Source: an uncultured Lachnospiraceae bacterium
GTDB lineage: Bacteria > Bacillota > Clostridia > Lachnospirales > Lachnospiraceae
DNA: 13,359 bases
Assembly: GCA_958426095.1 (NCBI GenBank)
Contig: CATZYB010000053.1
Span: 1 to 13,359 of the forward strand
Reading direction: 5' to 3'
The translations under genes and the position numbers were made by a program. Each line of letters starts with the position of its first letter. The stretch's first letter is position 1. Positions 1-7,559 of the stretch are shown one piece after another. Under the pieces are notes generated by a model that searched no databases, was not told the origin of the DNA, and worked only from the letters and a program-made list of their open reading frames with translations.

Positions 1-1
1 G

Positions 2-802
2 TCTCCGGTGGTAAAGGGATTGCTGATTGGTATCAGTGTTATATTTTTATTCATTATGCTTGTTCTGCCGCTGTATGTTGTGATCACCGAATCCCTTAGG
101 AAAGGACTGAGCTTTTATCTGGAGGCGATTACCGATGAATATACGGTCAAAGCATTGCAGCTGACGCTGGAAGCGACGGTGATCGCGCTGATCTGCAACA
201 CGATTTTTGGTCTGTTTGCGGCCTGGGCCATTACCCGGTTCCGTTTCCGCGGTAAAAAAATATTGACGACGCTGATCGATATACCGGTGACTGTTTCACC
301 GATCATTGCCGGTCTGATCTATATTCTTGTATTTGGAAAACAGAGCTTTTTGTATCCCTATCTCCAGTCATTGGGAATAAAGATTGTTTTTGCCGTGCCG
401 GGAATCGTCCTGGCGACGATTTTTGTCACATTCCCCTTTGTGTCGAGGGAGTTGATCCCGGTGCTGGAAGCCCGGGGAACGGATGAGGAAGAAGCGGCGG
501 CCTTGATGGGAGCAAAGGGACTGACGATTTTCAGGAAAATCACATTTCCCCATATCAAATGGGCCTTTTTGTACGGCGTCGTTTTATGTACAGCGAGGGC
601 CATGGGCGAGTTCGGAGCTGTATCCGTACTGTCCGGACATTTGAGAGGCAAGACGAATACACTGCCGCTTCATATAGAAATTTTATTTAATGAGTTTCAG
701 TATGTGCCGGCCTTTGCCGTATCTTCTATTTTGGTGATCATGGCGGTTATTCTGTTGATCATCCGAAGCATCATAGAATACAGGGGAAAGAAGGAGCGCT
801 AA
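2..802 (+). CDS. cysW: Sulfate ABC transporter permease CysW (5' partial)
   Basis: This is an inner-membrane permease subunit of the sulfate/thiosulfate importer. The reading frame is open to the left edge, and the GTG at 8 is probably internal: compared with CysW as I remember it, roughly 15-20 N-terminal residues are missing. Counting from that GTG, several hydrophobic membrane segments are visible, including residues 5-27, 55-75, 92-110, 130-145, 185-208 and 237-253. The cytoplasmic EAA loop that docks on the ATPase runs from about 160 to 183 (EEEAAALMGAKG then FRKITFP). The stretches DIPVTVSPIIAGLIY and ARAMGEFGAVSVLSG are typical of CysW rather than of generic permeases. The stop at 800-802 lies one base before the cysA start, so the two genes are translated as a pair. 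The partner permease and the binding protein would lie upstream, outside the window. Molybdate permeases are related, but the CysD/CysN context favours sulfate. Confidence 0.93.
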   Translation, partial: SPVVKGLLIGISVIFLFIMLVLPLYVVITESLRKGLSFYLEAITDEYTVKALQLTLEATVIALICNTIFGLFAAWAITRFRFRGKKILTTLIDIPVTVSPIIAGLIYILVFGKQSFLYPYLQSLGIKIVFAVPGIVLATIFVTFPFVSRELIPVLEARGTDEEEAAALMGAKGLTIFRKITFPHIKWAFLYGVVLCTARAMGEFGAVSVLSGHLRGKTNTLPLHIEILFNEFQYVPAFAVSSILVIMAVILLIIRSIIEYRGKKER

Positions 803-803
803 C

Positions 804-1862
804 ATGTATGTGGAATTAAAAAATATAAATAAAACATTTGGAAATTATAAAGCGTCGGATAATGTCAGCTTTGGTATTGAAAAAGGCAAGCTGATCGGCC
901 TTCTCGGGCCCAGCGGCAGCGGTAAAACGACGATCCTTCGGATGATCGCCGGACTGGAAACGCCGGATAGCGGCGACATTATCATTGACGGCCAGGTGGT
1001 TAATAATATCCCGGCCAGTCAGAGAGGTATCGGCTTTGTTTTTCAGAATTATGCTTTATTTCGATATATGACGGTCTACGATAATATCGCCTTTGGCCTG
1101 ACTGTTCAAAAGGTGGATAAAGCCAAAATTAAAGAGAGGGTCACGGAATTGATCCAGCTGATTGGTCTGTCCGGACTTGAAAAGCGATATCCGAGCCAAC
1201 TCTCCGGCGGCCAGCGGCAGAGGGTGGCCTTTGCCAGAGCCCTGGCGCCGAATCCCCATTTGCTGCTTTTGGATGAACCCTTTGCCGCAATTGACGCGAA
1301 GGTACGCCAGGAGCTTCGGAGCTGGCTGAAGGATATGATCGAAAAACTGGGAATTACCAGTATTTTTGTGACCCACGATCAGGATGAAGCCATCGAGGTG
1401 GCGGATGAGATCATTATTACGAATCAGGGGCGGATCGAACAGATCGGCACGCCTCTGGAGATTTATCAGAATCCTCAGACCGCCTTCACCGCCGGATTTT
1501 TCGGACGGACATCGGTGGTGGAGACTTATCGGGATTTCCAGAATTTTGACGATATTCCTCAGGCGGAGAAAGCCATTATCCGCCCTGAATTTGTAAGGAT
1601 TACAAAAAAAGATGAGATTCAGAAATATAAAAGCTCGGCGGCGGAGGGCATCGTTGAGCGGGTTGCCTTCCGCGGCAGTAATATCGAGGTGTCGGTCCGC
1701 GTGAACGGCGTCGTCATTACGGCTAAACGGGGACTGGAAGAGAAGAAAATCGAGGCCGGGGAAAAGGTGGATGTTTTCCTGTATCGGATTTTCGCCATAT
1801 CCGGGGATAAGGCCTGGCTGGTGGAGAATAAGTCCTTAAAAGAGGATTCTGTTGTAATTTAG
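804..1862 (+). CDS. cysA: Sulfate/thiosulfate ABC transporter ATP-binding protein CysA
   Basis: This is the cytoplasmic ATPase that drives sulfate import with CysW. At 352 residues it has close to the usual length. All nucleotide-binding motifs are intact: Walker A GPSGSGKTT at 35-43, Q-loop Gln81, signature LSGGQ at 133-137, Walker B LLLLDEP at 153-159, and the H-loop His191 in VTHDQDEA. After about residue 240 comes the C-terminal regulatory part with a TOBE-like region around 280-340, as in CysA and MalK. The start is supported by AAGGAG at 791-796, seven bases before the ATG. The gene sits one base after cysW and 22 bases before aprA, so it belongs to the same transcript. The ATPase alone cannot prove the substrate, but the surrounding sulfate activation genes make sulfate the natural reading. 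Confidence 0.93.
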   Translation: MYVELKNINKTFGNYKASDNVSFGIEKGKLIGLLGPSGSGKTTILRMIAGLETPDSGDIIIDGQVVNNIPASQRGIGFVFQNYALFRYMTVYDNIAFGLTVQKVDKAKIKERVTELIQLIGLSGLEKRYPSQLSGGQRQRVAFARALAPNPHLLLLDEPFAAIDAKVRQELRSWLKDMIEKLGITSIFVTHDQDEAIEVADEIIITNQGRIEQIGTPLEIYQNPQTAFTAGFFGRTSVVETYRDFQNFDDIPQAEKAIIRPEFVRITKKDEIQKYKSSAAEGIVERVAFRGSNIEVSVRVNGVVITAKRGLEEKKIEAGEKVDVFLYRIFAISGDKAWLVENKSLKEDSVVI

Positions 1863-1884
1863 CATTTACCATGGGGAGATATTT

Positions 1885-3627
1885 ATGATTTCAAAGAAAA
1901 TAGAAACAGATGTATTAATCATCGGCGGGGGAACGGCGGGGTGTTTTGCTGCCATTACTTTGGGAGAACAGAGCGGCCTGAAGGTTCTCATCGCAGAAAA
2001 GGCAAATATCAGGCGCAGCGGCTGTCTGGCAGCCGGTGTGAATGCAATTAACGCATATATAACGGAAGGAAGAACTCCCCAGGATTATGTGGACTACGCT
2101 AAAAAAGATGCGGAGGGCATTGTCCGGGAGGATTTACTCCGGACGATGTCGGAGCGTCTGAATCGGGTCACTGAAAAGATGGAAGCGTTGGGACTGGTCA
2201 TTTTAAAGGATGCAAATGGAAAATATGTGACCCGGGGAAATCGAAATATTAAGATTAACGGAGAAAATATCAAACCGATCCTGGCGGAGGCCGCGGCTAA
2301 AATGCCAGGGGTTCAGGTTTTAAATCATGTGAACATTACGGATTATAAAATATCCAAAAAGGGACAAAAAAAGATTGTTTGCGGAGCCTATGGCTTTGAT
2401 GTGGATCAGGAAATTTTTTATGACATTGATGCAAAGGCGGTTCTGTGTGCCACCGGGGGCGCCGCCGGGCTGTACCGCCCAAATAATCCGGGATTTTCAA
2501 GACATAAAATGTGGTATCCGCCCTTTAATACGGGCGCCGGGTATGCTATGGGACTTTTGGCCGGAGCAGAGATGACTACCTTTGAGATGCGTTTTATCGC
2601 TCTGCGGTGCAAGGATACCATCGCACCGACGGGAACGATCGCCCAGGGCGTGGGAGCAAAGCAGGTCAATGCCGAGGGCGAGGTCTATGAAGAACACTAT
2701 GGTCTGACAACTTCCCAGAGAGTCTATGGCACGGTGATGGAAAACCGGGCCGGACGGGGACCGTGTTACCTGCGGACGAAGGGAATCTCAAAGGAACAGG
2801 AAGAGGATCTGTACAGGGCCTATTTAAACATGGCTCCAAGCCAGACTTTAAAATGGCTGGAGGCGGGCAAAGGGCCTTCGGAAGAAGATGTGGAGATTGA
2901 AGGGACAGAACCTTATATTGTCGGCGGTCATACAGCCAGCGGTTATTGGGTGGACACGAAAAGAAAAACGACGCTGGAAGGCTTATTTGCCGCCGGGGAT
3001 GTGGCCGGTGGGTGCCCTCAAAAATATGTGACAGGGGCGCTGGCCGAGGGAGAGATCGCGGCGGAAGCCGTAATCGAATACATTCTCGAAGAATCTGGAT
3101 TCGAAGGAGCTGGAAATGAGCCCGGCGGATACAGGGATGAAAAACGGTCGCCAGCGGCGGATGTCCTGGAAGAAGCGGCGGCAAAAAAGAAGGAGTATGA
3201 AGCCTATCTGTCAAATCCGCCGTTTCATATGGGAATTGAACAGCTGGAGGAGGCCATGCAGAAAGTCATGGACCAGTATGCCGGAGGTATAGGGACTGAT
3301 TATATTTATAACGGTAAAAAACTGAAGACGGCAGAGAAAAAAATCCGCAGTCTGATCCGGCTGTGCAGGAAAATGTCGGCCGGGGATATGGATGAGCTTT
3401 TGCGTATCTATGAAGTCAGGGAGCGCTTGATCGTTTGTCTGGCGGTGATCGCCCATCTGGGCGCCAGAAAAGAGACCCGGTGGCATAGCTTTGCGGAAAA
3501 TGCCGATTATCCGGAGAAGTCGGATGCGTGGATGAAATATGTAAATTCCCGGATGGCCGACGGCGAGATTCAGATATTATACCGGGAACTGGTGACAGGA
3601 GGAAAGAGCTATGAGCATTCAGATTAA
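1885..3627 (+). CDS. aprA: Adenylylsulfate reductase alpha subunit, AprA-like flavoprotein
   Basis: This 580-residue FAD protein reduces APS to sulfite and AMP together with the ferredoxin encoded next. The N-terminus carries the dinucleotide-binding motif GGGTAG at 14-19, and a second FAD-contacting motif GDVAGG lies at 371-376. Residues that match the APS pocket of archaeal AprA, from memory, are Asn in AAGVNAIN (49-56), Trp210, Arg241 in RCKDTIAPTG and His349 in GGHTASGYW. It belongs to the fumarate reductase/succinate dehydrogenase flavoprotein superfamily, but these sites and the neighbours aprB, cysD and cysN point to APS reductase. It is shorter than dissimilatory AprA (about 640-660 residues), which suits an assimilatory enzyme. 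GGGGAG at 1873-1878 supports the start. The last 17 bases overlap aprB, so the two subunits are probably translationally coupled. No CysH-type reductase is present in the window. Confidence 0.88.
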   Translation: MISKKIETDVLIIGGGTAGCFAAITLGEQSGLKVLIAEKANIRRSGCLAAGVNAINAYITEGRTPQDYVDYAKKDAEGIVREDLLRTMSERLNRVTEKMEALGLVILKDANGKYVTRGNRNIKINGENIKPILAEAAAKMPGVQVLNHVNITDYKISKKGQKKIVCGAYGFDVDQEIFYDIDAKAVLCATGGAAGLYRPNNPGFSRHKMWYPPFNTGAGYAMGLLAGAEMTTFEMRFIALRCKDTIAPTGTIAQGVGAKQVNAEGEVYEEHYGLTTSQRVYGTVMENRAGRGPCYLRTKGISKEQEEDLYRAYLNMAPSQTLKWLEAGKGPSEEDVEIEGTEPYIVGGHTASGYWVDTKRKTTLEGLFAAGDVAGGCPQKYVTGALAEGEIAAEAVIEYILEESGFEGAGNEPGGYRDEKRSPAADVLEEAAAKKKEYEAYLSNPPFHMGIEQLEEAMQKVMDQYAGGIGTDYIYNGKKLKTAEKKIRSLIRLCRKMSAGDMDELLRIYEVRERLIVCLAVIAHLGARKETRWHSFAENADYPEKSDAWMKYVNSRMADGEIQILYRELVTGGKSYEHSD

Positions 3628-3925
3628 AGAGAATAAATGTGTTGGATGCCGGCGGTGTGTGGAAGTTTGTCCCGGAAATCTTATTAAAATAAATGAAAAA
3701 AACAAAGCCTTTATACGACATATAGGAGATTGTTGGGGATGCACCTCATGTATGAAGGAATGTCCTGTGAAGGCCATTCGTTTTTTCCTTGGAGCCGATA
3801 TGGGCGGGGCTGGCGGCACCTTTACCGTTTCCCAATCAGAAAAGCTGTCCATATGGACTTTTGAGGATATTCAGGGCAGAGAGACATCCATTGAAGTAAA
3901 TAAAAAAGATGCCAATAAATATTGA
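3611..3925 (+). CDS. aprB: Adenylylsulfate reductase beta subunit, AprB-like 2[4Fe-4S] ferredoxin
   Basis: This small 104-residue iron-sulfur protein should pass electrons to the FAD of AprA. Two full cluster motifs are visible: Cys10, Cys13, Cys16, Cys20-Pro and Cys41, Cys44, Cys47, Cys51-Pro. The stretch between and after the clusters (Trp42 in the second motif, FFLGADMGG at 58-66) resembles AprB rather than a generic ferredoxin. The remaining 40 residues form a short tail; dissimilatory AprB proteins are longer, at about 150 residues, and the missing part would be the C-terminal arm that wraps around AprA. AGGAGGA at 3597-3603 lies seven bases before the ATG, inside the end of aprA. Cytoplasmic; no signal peptide. 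The overlap with aprA argues for fixed stoichiometry of the two subunits. Confidence 0.87.
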   Translation: MSIQIKENKCVGCRRCVEVCPGNLIKINEKNKAFIRHIGDCWGCTSCMKECPVKAIRFFLGADMGGAGGTFTVSQSEKLSIWTFEDIQGRETSIEVNKKDANKY

Positions 3926-3946
3926 GCGATTAGGAGGGCATAAATC

Positions 3947-4849
3947 ATGGGAAACTTATCTCATCTTGACGAACTGGAAGCGGAAGCGATCTATATCCTG
4001 AGGGAAGTCGCTGCCGAATGTGAAAATCCGGTGATGTTATATTCGATTGGAAAGGATAGTTCGGTCATGCTTCATCTGGCGATGAAAGCATTTTATCCGG
4101 AAAAACCCCCTTTTCCGTTTTTACATATTGATACCACATGGAAATTCAGGGAAATGATCGAGTTCAGAGATAAAACAGCGAAGAAGCTCGGTATCGAAAT
4201 GCTGGTCTATACGAATCAGGAAGGCGTTGAAGCGGGAATCAATCCCTTCGAGCATGGTTCAGCCTATACGGACATTATGAAGACCCAGGCATTAAAGCAG
4301 GCGCTGGCAAAATATAAATTTACTGCGGCTTTCGGCGGCGGACGCCGGGACGAGGAAAAATCCCGGGCAAAGGAACGGATATTTTCTTTTCGTAATGAGG
4401 CCCAGGCCTGGGACCCTAAAAATCAGAGGCCGGAAATGTGGAAGCTATATAATACAAAGATTAATCAGGGGGAAAGCATCCGGGTTTTTCCGATTTCCAA
4501 CTGGACGGAGAAGGATATCTGGCAATATATACGCAGAGAAAATATAGAGATCGTTCCCCTCTATTTTGCGAAGGAACGGCCGATCATCCATCGGGACGGC
4601 AATATCATTATGGTAGATGATGACCGCTTGAAACTTCGGGACGGTGAAAAGATTGAATATAAAAAGATTCGCTTCCGGACACTTGGCTGTTATCCTCTCA
4701 CGGGAGGGATTGAATCTGAGGCGGATACATTGGACGCTATTATTGACGAGACACTGAGCGCCGTGGAATCCGAGAGAACGAGCAGAGTTATCGATCATGA
4801 CGGCGGCGCGGCCAGTATGGAAAAAAGGAAACGGGAGGGCTATTTCTAA
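3947..4849 (+). CDS. cysD: Sulfate adenylyltransferase subunit 2 (CysD)
   Basis: This is the catalytic subunit of the CysDN ATP sulfurylase, which makes APS and pyrophosphate from ATP and sulfate. At 300 residues it matches the usual length. The PP-loop motif SIGKDSS lies at 33-39, followed by FLHIDTTWKF at 58-67, the basic active-site stretch GGGRRDEEKSRAKER at 130-144, and RTLGCYPLTGG at 244-254. It belongs to the PAPS-reductase-like ATP pyrophosphatase superfamily, but the GRRDEEKSRAKER stretch and the adjacent cysN separate it from CysH. AGGAGG at 3932-3937 is nine bases before the ATG. One base separates it from the chosen cysN start, as expected for two subunits of one complex. Confidence 0.96.
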   Translation: MGNLSHLDELEAEAIYILREVAAECENPVMLYSIGKDSSVMLHLAMKAFYPEKPPFPFLHIDTTWKFREMIEFRDKTAKKLGIEMLVYTNQEGVEAGINPFEHGSAYTDIMKTQALKQALAKYKFTAAFGGGRRDEEKSRAKERIFSFRNEAQAWDPKNQRPEMWKLYNTKINQGESIRVFPISNWTEKDIWQYIRRENIEIVPLYFAKERPIIHRDGNIIMVDDDRLKLRDGEKIEYKKIRFRTLGCYPLTGGIESEADTLDAIIDETLSAVESERTSRVIDHDGGAASMEKRKREGYF

Positions 4850-4850
4850 C

Positions 4851-6482
4851 ATGAAAGGTTTATTGAAATTTATCACCTGCGGCAGTGTGGACGATGGAAA
4901 ATCCACATTGATCGGACATATACTTTATGATTCAAAGCTTCTTTACGCGGACCAGGAGAAGGCTCTGGCGCTGGATTCAAAGGTGGGCAGCAGAGGCGGA
5001 GAAATTGACTATTCGCTGCTTCTTGACGGACTGATGGCGGAAAGGGAACAGGGCATTACTATTGACGTGGCCTATCGATATTTTACGACGGATAACCGCA
5101 GCTTTATCGTTGCGGACACACCGGGACATGAAGAATATACCCGGAATATGGCCGTCGGCGCTTCCTTTGCAGATCTGGCGGTTATTCTCGTGGATGCGAA
5201 GCAGGGGGTGCTTGTCCAGACAAGGCGTCATGCCCGTATCTGTTCCCTCATGGGTATCCGGTATTTTGTATTTGCCGTAAATAAAATGGATCTGGCCGGC
5301 TATAGTGAAGAAAGGTTCAGGGAGATCGAAGCGCAGATCAACGAGCTGTCCGGAGAGCTTTCCCTTCAAAATATTATGATCATCCCGGTGTCTGCCACAG
5401 AGGGAGACAACGTTACAAAAAAATCGGACAGAACGGACTGGTATGACGGAGAGGCGCTTCTCACGTATCTGGAAAAAGTAGATATCACGGAAACAGAGGA
5501 AGAAAAGGGCTTTTATATGCCGGTGCAGAGGGTGTGCCGTCCGAATCATGAATTTCGCGGTTTCCAGGGACAGATCGAATCCGGCCGTGTGAAGACCGGG
5601 GATCTGATCACAGCCCTTCCAAGCAGCGAGCAGGCCCATGTGAAACGCATTTATGTCGGGGACAGCGAGCGGGAGGAAGCGATTAAAGGACAGCCGGTAA
5701 CCCTTCAGCTTGACCGGGAAGTGGACGTTTCCAGAGGTTGCGTTTTATCCATTGATTCGGGAGTAGGAACAGCCTCGGCATTCATAGCCAACATTTTATG
5801 GATGGATGATGCCCGGCTGGAAAACGGAAAGAATTTTTGGGTCAAGCTGGGAACAAAGATGGTTCCGGGAATTGTGACAAAGATCATTCATACGATTGAT
5901 GTGAATACGGGAGAACATAAAAAAGCGGATCATCTGGAAAAAAATGAGATTGCCCTGTGCCGGTTGTCTCTGGCAGATAAAATCGTCCTGGATGAATTTA
6001 AGGCGCATAAAACATTGGGTGAACTGATTCTTATTGACCGTATTACAAATATGACCTCCGCCTGCGGCGTTGTGACAAAGATCCATGAAATCGGCGGTGA
6101 CGGAAGACATACGAAGATAACAAGAGAATTCCGAGCCGCTTTAAAAGGTCAGATTCCGTTGACTGTTGAGTTTGATCTTAAACAGCAGGGTATAACCCGG
6201 GAACTGGCCGAAAAGGTCGAGAGCCGTCTGAACGGGCTCGGCAGGCATACATATCTCTATGAACCAAAGGACGGAGAGGATTATGAAAATGTTATCCGGC
6301 ATTTGAATGAAGCGGGAATTATCGTACTTTTGTTACATGTTAAGAATGATGAAAAATCCAAAGACGAGATTCGCCGGACCTGGCTGCAGCCAGCGAGCAG
6401 CGATGTGACAGAAATCGCAGAGCTTATTAAGAAGGAGACGGCTTTTGCCGATTATGATTCACTGGAAGGGGACTATATCTAA
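4851..6482 (+). CDS. cysN: Sulfate adenylyltransferase subunit 1 (CysN) with decayed CysC-like C-terminus
   Basis: This is the GTPase subunit that drives APS synthesis by CysD. GTPase motifs are intact: GSVDDGKST at 11-19, DTPGHEE at 89-95, NKMD at 144-147 and SAT at 181-183, followed by EF-Tu-like beta-barrel domains to about 425. The start at 4851 gives MKGLLKFITCGSVDDGKS, the expected N-terminus. An upstream ATG at 4797 would add 18 unlikely residues inside cysD. GGAGG at 4834-4838 is somewhat far (12 bases), so coupling to the cysD stop probably helps. At 543 residues it is about 70 longer than E. coli CysN. The extra part (about 424-530) aligns by eye with APS kinase: LNGLGRHTYLYE and NEAGIIVLLLHV match the CysC stretches around TYLLDGD and AGLIVLTAF. 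The P-loop position holds LKQQGITRE, so kinase activity is not expected. It lies directly upstream of the cysK promoter with no visible terminator. Confidence 0.94.
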   Translation: MKGLLKFITCGSVDDGKSTLIGHILYDSKLLYADQEKALALDSKVGSRGGEIDYSLLLDGLMAEREQGITIDVAYRYFTTDNRSFIVADTPGHEEYTRNMAVGASFADLAVILVDAKQGVLVQTRRHARICSLMGIRYFVFAVNKMDLAGYSEERFREIEAQINELSGELSLQNIMIIPVSATEGDNVTKKSDRTDWYDGEALLTYLEKVDITETEEEKGFYMPVQRVCRPNHEFRGFQGQIESGRVKTGDLITALPSSEQAHVKRIYVGDSEREEAIKGQPVTLQLDREVDVSRGCVLSIDSGVGTASAFIANILWMDDARLENGKNFWVKLGTKMVPGIVTKIIHTIDVNTGEHKKADHLEKNEIALCRLSLADKIVLDEFKAHKTLGELILIDRITNMTSACGVVTKIHEIGGDGRHTKITREFRAALKGQIPLTVEFDLKQQGITRELAEKVESRLNGLGRHTYLYEPKDGEDYENVIRHLNEAGIIVLLLHVKNDEKSKDEIRRTWLQPASSDVTEIAELIKKETAFADYDSLEGDYI

Positions 6483-6506
6483 AAAATATCAAAAAAACAT
6501 ATAATA

Positions 6507-6523
6507 CCTACTTGACAAATAGG
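6507..6523. promoter_or_regulatory. Dyad over the cysK -35 box, candidate operator
   Basis: CCTACTTGACAAATAGG is a near-palindrome (CCTAnTTGnCAAnTAGG, seven of eight base pairs matching around a central A). It covers the -35 hexamer of the cysK promoter exactly, which is where a repressor would block polymerase. The obvious candidate is the Rrf2-type regulator encoded by the next gene in the same unit. Which protein binds is inference; the symmetry is seen directly. A separate 10-base palindrome, ATACATGTAT, lies at 6526-6535 between the -35 and -10 boxes. Confidence 0.5.
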
Positions 6524-6540
6524 AAATACATGTATATAAT
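6512..6540 (+). promoter_or_regulatory. Consensus sigma-70/sigma-A promoter of cysK unit
   Basis: TTGACA at 6512-6517 and TATAAT at 6535-6540 are both perfect consensus and are separated by the ideal 17 bases. Transcription would start near 6547, leaving a leader of about 48 bases before cysK. No riboswitch-like structure is visible in this short leader. So strong a promoter normally needs a repressor to be useful, which fits the overlapping dyad. Confidence 0.85.
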
Positions 6541-6594
6541 ACAGTCAATGAAACTAATCATAGTAAATTGATAGGAATATAGGAGGAAAGAAAA

Positions 6595-7527
6595 ATGGCA
6601 AACATTTATAAGGGAACATTGGGACTGATCGGAAACACACCGCTGGTGGAAGTAACAAATATTGAAAAGGCTTTAGGCCTGGAAGCAACAATTCTCGTGA
6701 AGCTTGAATATTTCAATCCGGCCGGAAGCGTTAAAGATAGAATTGCGAAAGCAATGATCGAAGATGCGGAAGAAAGAGGCGTTTTAAAAGAAGGTTCTGT
6801 TATTATCGAACCGACTTCCGGCAACACAGGTATCGGTCTTGCAGCAATTGCCGCAGCAAAAGGATATCGGATTATTTTGACAATGCCGGAAACGATGAGT
6901 ATCGAACGCAGAAATATTTTGAAGGCTTACGGCGCAGAGTTAGTTCTTACCGAAGGCGCTAAAGGTATGAAAGGCGCCATTGAAAAGGCCGATGAGCTTT
7001 CCAAGGAGATTCCAAACAGCTTTATCCCTGGACAGTTTGTCAATCCGGCCAATCCGGCCATTCACAAAGCAACGACAGGTCCGGAAATCTGGAATGATAC
7101 CGACGGTAATGTGGACATTTTCATTGCCGGTGTCGGTACAGGCGGAACATTGACCGGCGTTGGCGAGTTTTTGAAATCCAAGAAACCGGATGTAAAGATT
7201 GTGGCTCTTGAGCCGGCCAGCTCTCCGGTACTTTCCGAAGGCAAAGGCGGCCCGCATAAGATTCAGGGTATCGGCGCAGGCTTTGTACCGGATGTGTTAA
7301 ATACAAAGATTTATGATGAAATTATTACTGTGGAAAACGATGACGCTTTTGCGACAGGTAAGTTAATCGCAAAACATGAAGGCGTTTTAGTCGGTATTTC
7401 CTCCGGCGCTGCTTTATATGGCGCTATTCAGTTGGCAAAGCGTCCGGAAAACAAGGGCAAAACCATCGTTGTTCTGCTTCCGGATACAGGCGACAGATAC
7501 TATTCAACTCCTTTATTTGCTGAATAA
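6595..7527 (+). CDS. cysK: Cysteine synthase A (O-acetylserine sulfhydrylase)
   Basis: This PLP enzyme joins O-acetylserine and sulfide to give cysteine and acetate in the cytoplasm. At 310 residues it has the normal length. The PLP lysine is Lys47 in NPAGSVKDR, the substrate-binding loop is TSGNTG at 74-79, the phosphate cup is GTGGT at 181-185, and the base-contacting serine is in ISSGAA around 269-273. AGGAGG at 6581-6586 is eight bases before the ATG. It is the first gene after a strong promoter and lies 32 bases upstream of an Rrf2 regulator. In Bacillus, CysK also acts as the O-acetylserine sensor partner of CymR, so the adjacency may reflect a second, regulatory role here; that part is inference. 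Cystathionine beta-synthase and CysM are relatives, but the length and motifs fit CysK best. Confidence 0.96.
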   Translation: MANIYKGTLGLIGNTPLVEVTNIEKALGLEATILVKLEYFNPAGSVKDRIAKAMIEDAEERGVLKEGSVIIEPTSGNTGIGLAAIAAAKGYRIILTMPETMSIERRNILKAYGAELVLTEGAKGMKGAIEKADELSKEIPNSFIPGQFVNPANPAIHKATTGPEIWNDTDGNVDIFIAGVGTGGTLTGVGEFLKSKKPDVKIVALEPASSPVLSEGKGGPHKIQGIGAGFVPDVLNTKIYDEIITVENDDAFATGKLIAKHEGVLVGISSGAALYGAIQLAKRPENKGKTIVVLLPDTGDRYYSTPLFAE

Positions 7528-7559
7528 ATGTTGTATGAAGCCTATTTGCGGAGGAGTCT

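Noticed and set aside
2666..3214. Long minus-strand open frame (182 codons) opposite aprA
   Set aside because: It is opposite a well-supported gene, has a proline/leucine-rich composition without recognisable motifs, and has no neighbours on that strand.
4797..4850. Upstream ATG that would lengthen CysN by 18 residues
   Set aside because: The added residues overlap the end of cysD and are not seen in CysN proteins; MKGLLKFITCGSVDDGKS is the natural N-terminus.
4977..5639. Minus-strand open frame of 220 codons opposite cysN
   Set aside because: The plus strand here encodes the intact GTPase motifs of CysN; the reverse frame has no domain I can recognise.
6483..6511. Terminator between cysN and cysK
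   Set aside because: The stretch is AT-rich but I see no stem-loop with a T-run, so read-through from the first unit into cysK remains possible.
6541..6594. Riboswitch or T-box in the cysK leader
   Set aside because: At about 48 bases the leader is too short for an S-box or T-box, and no conserved element is visible.
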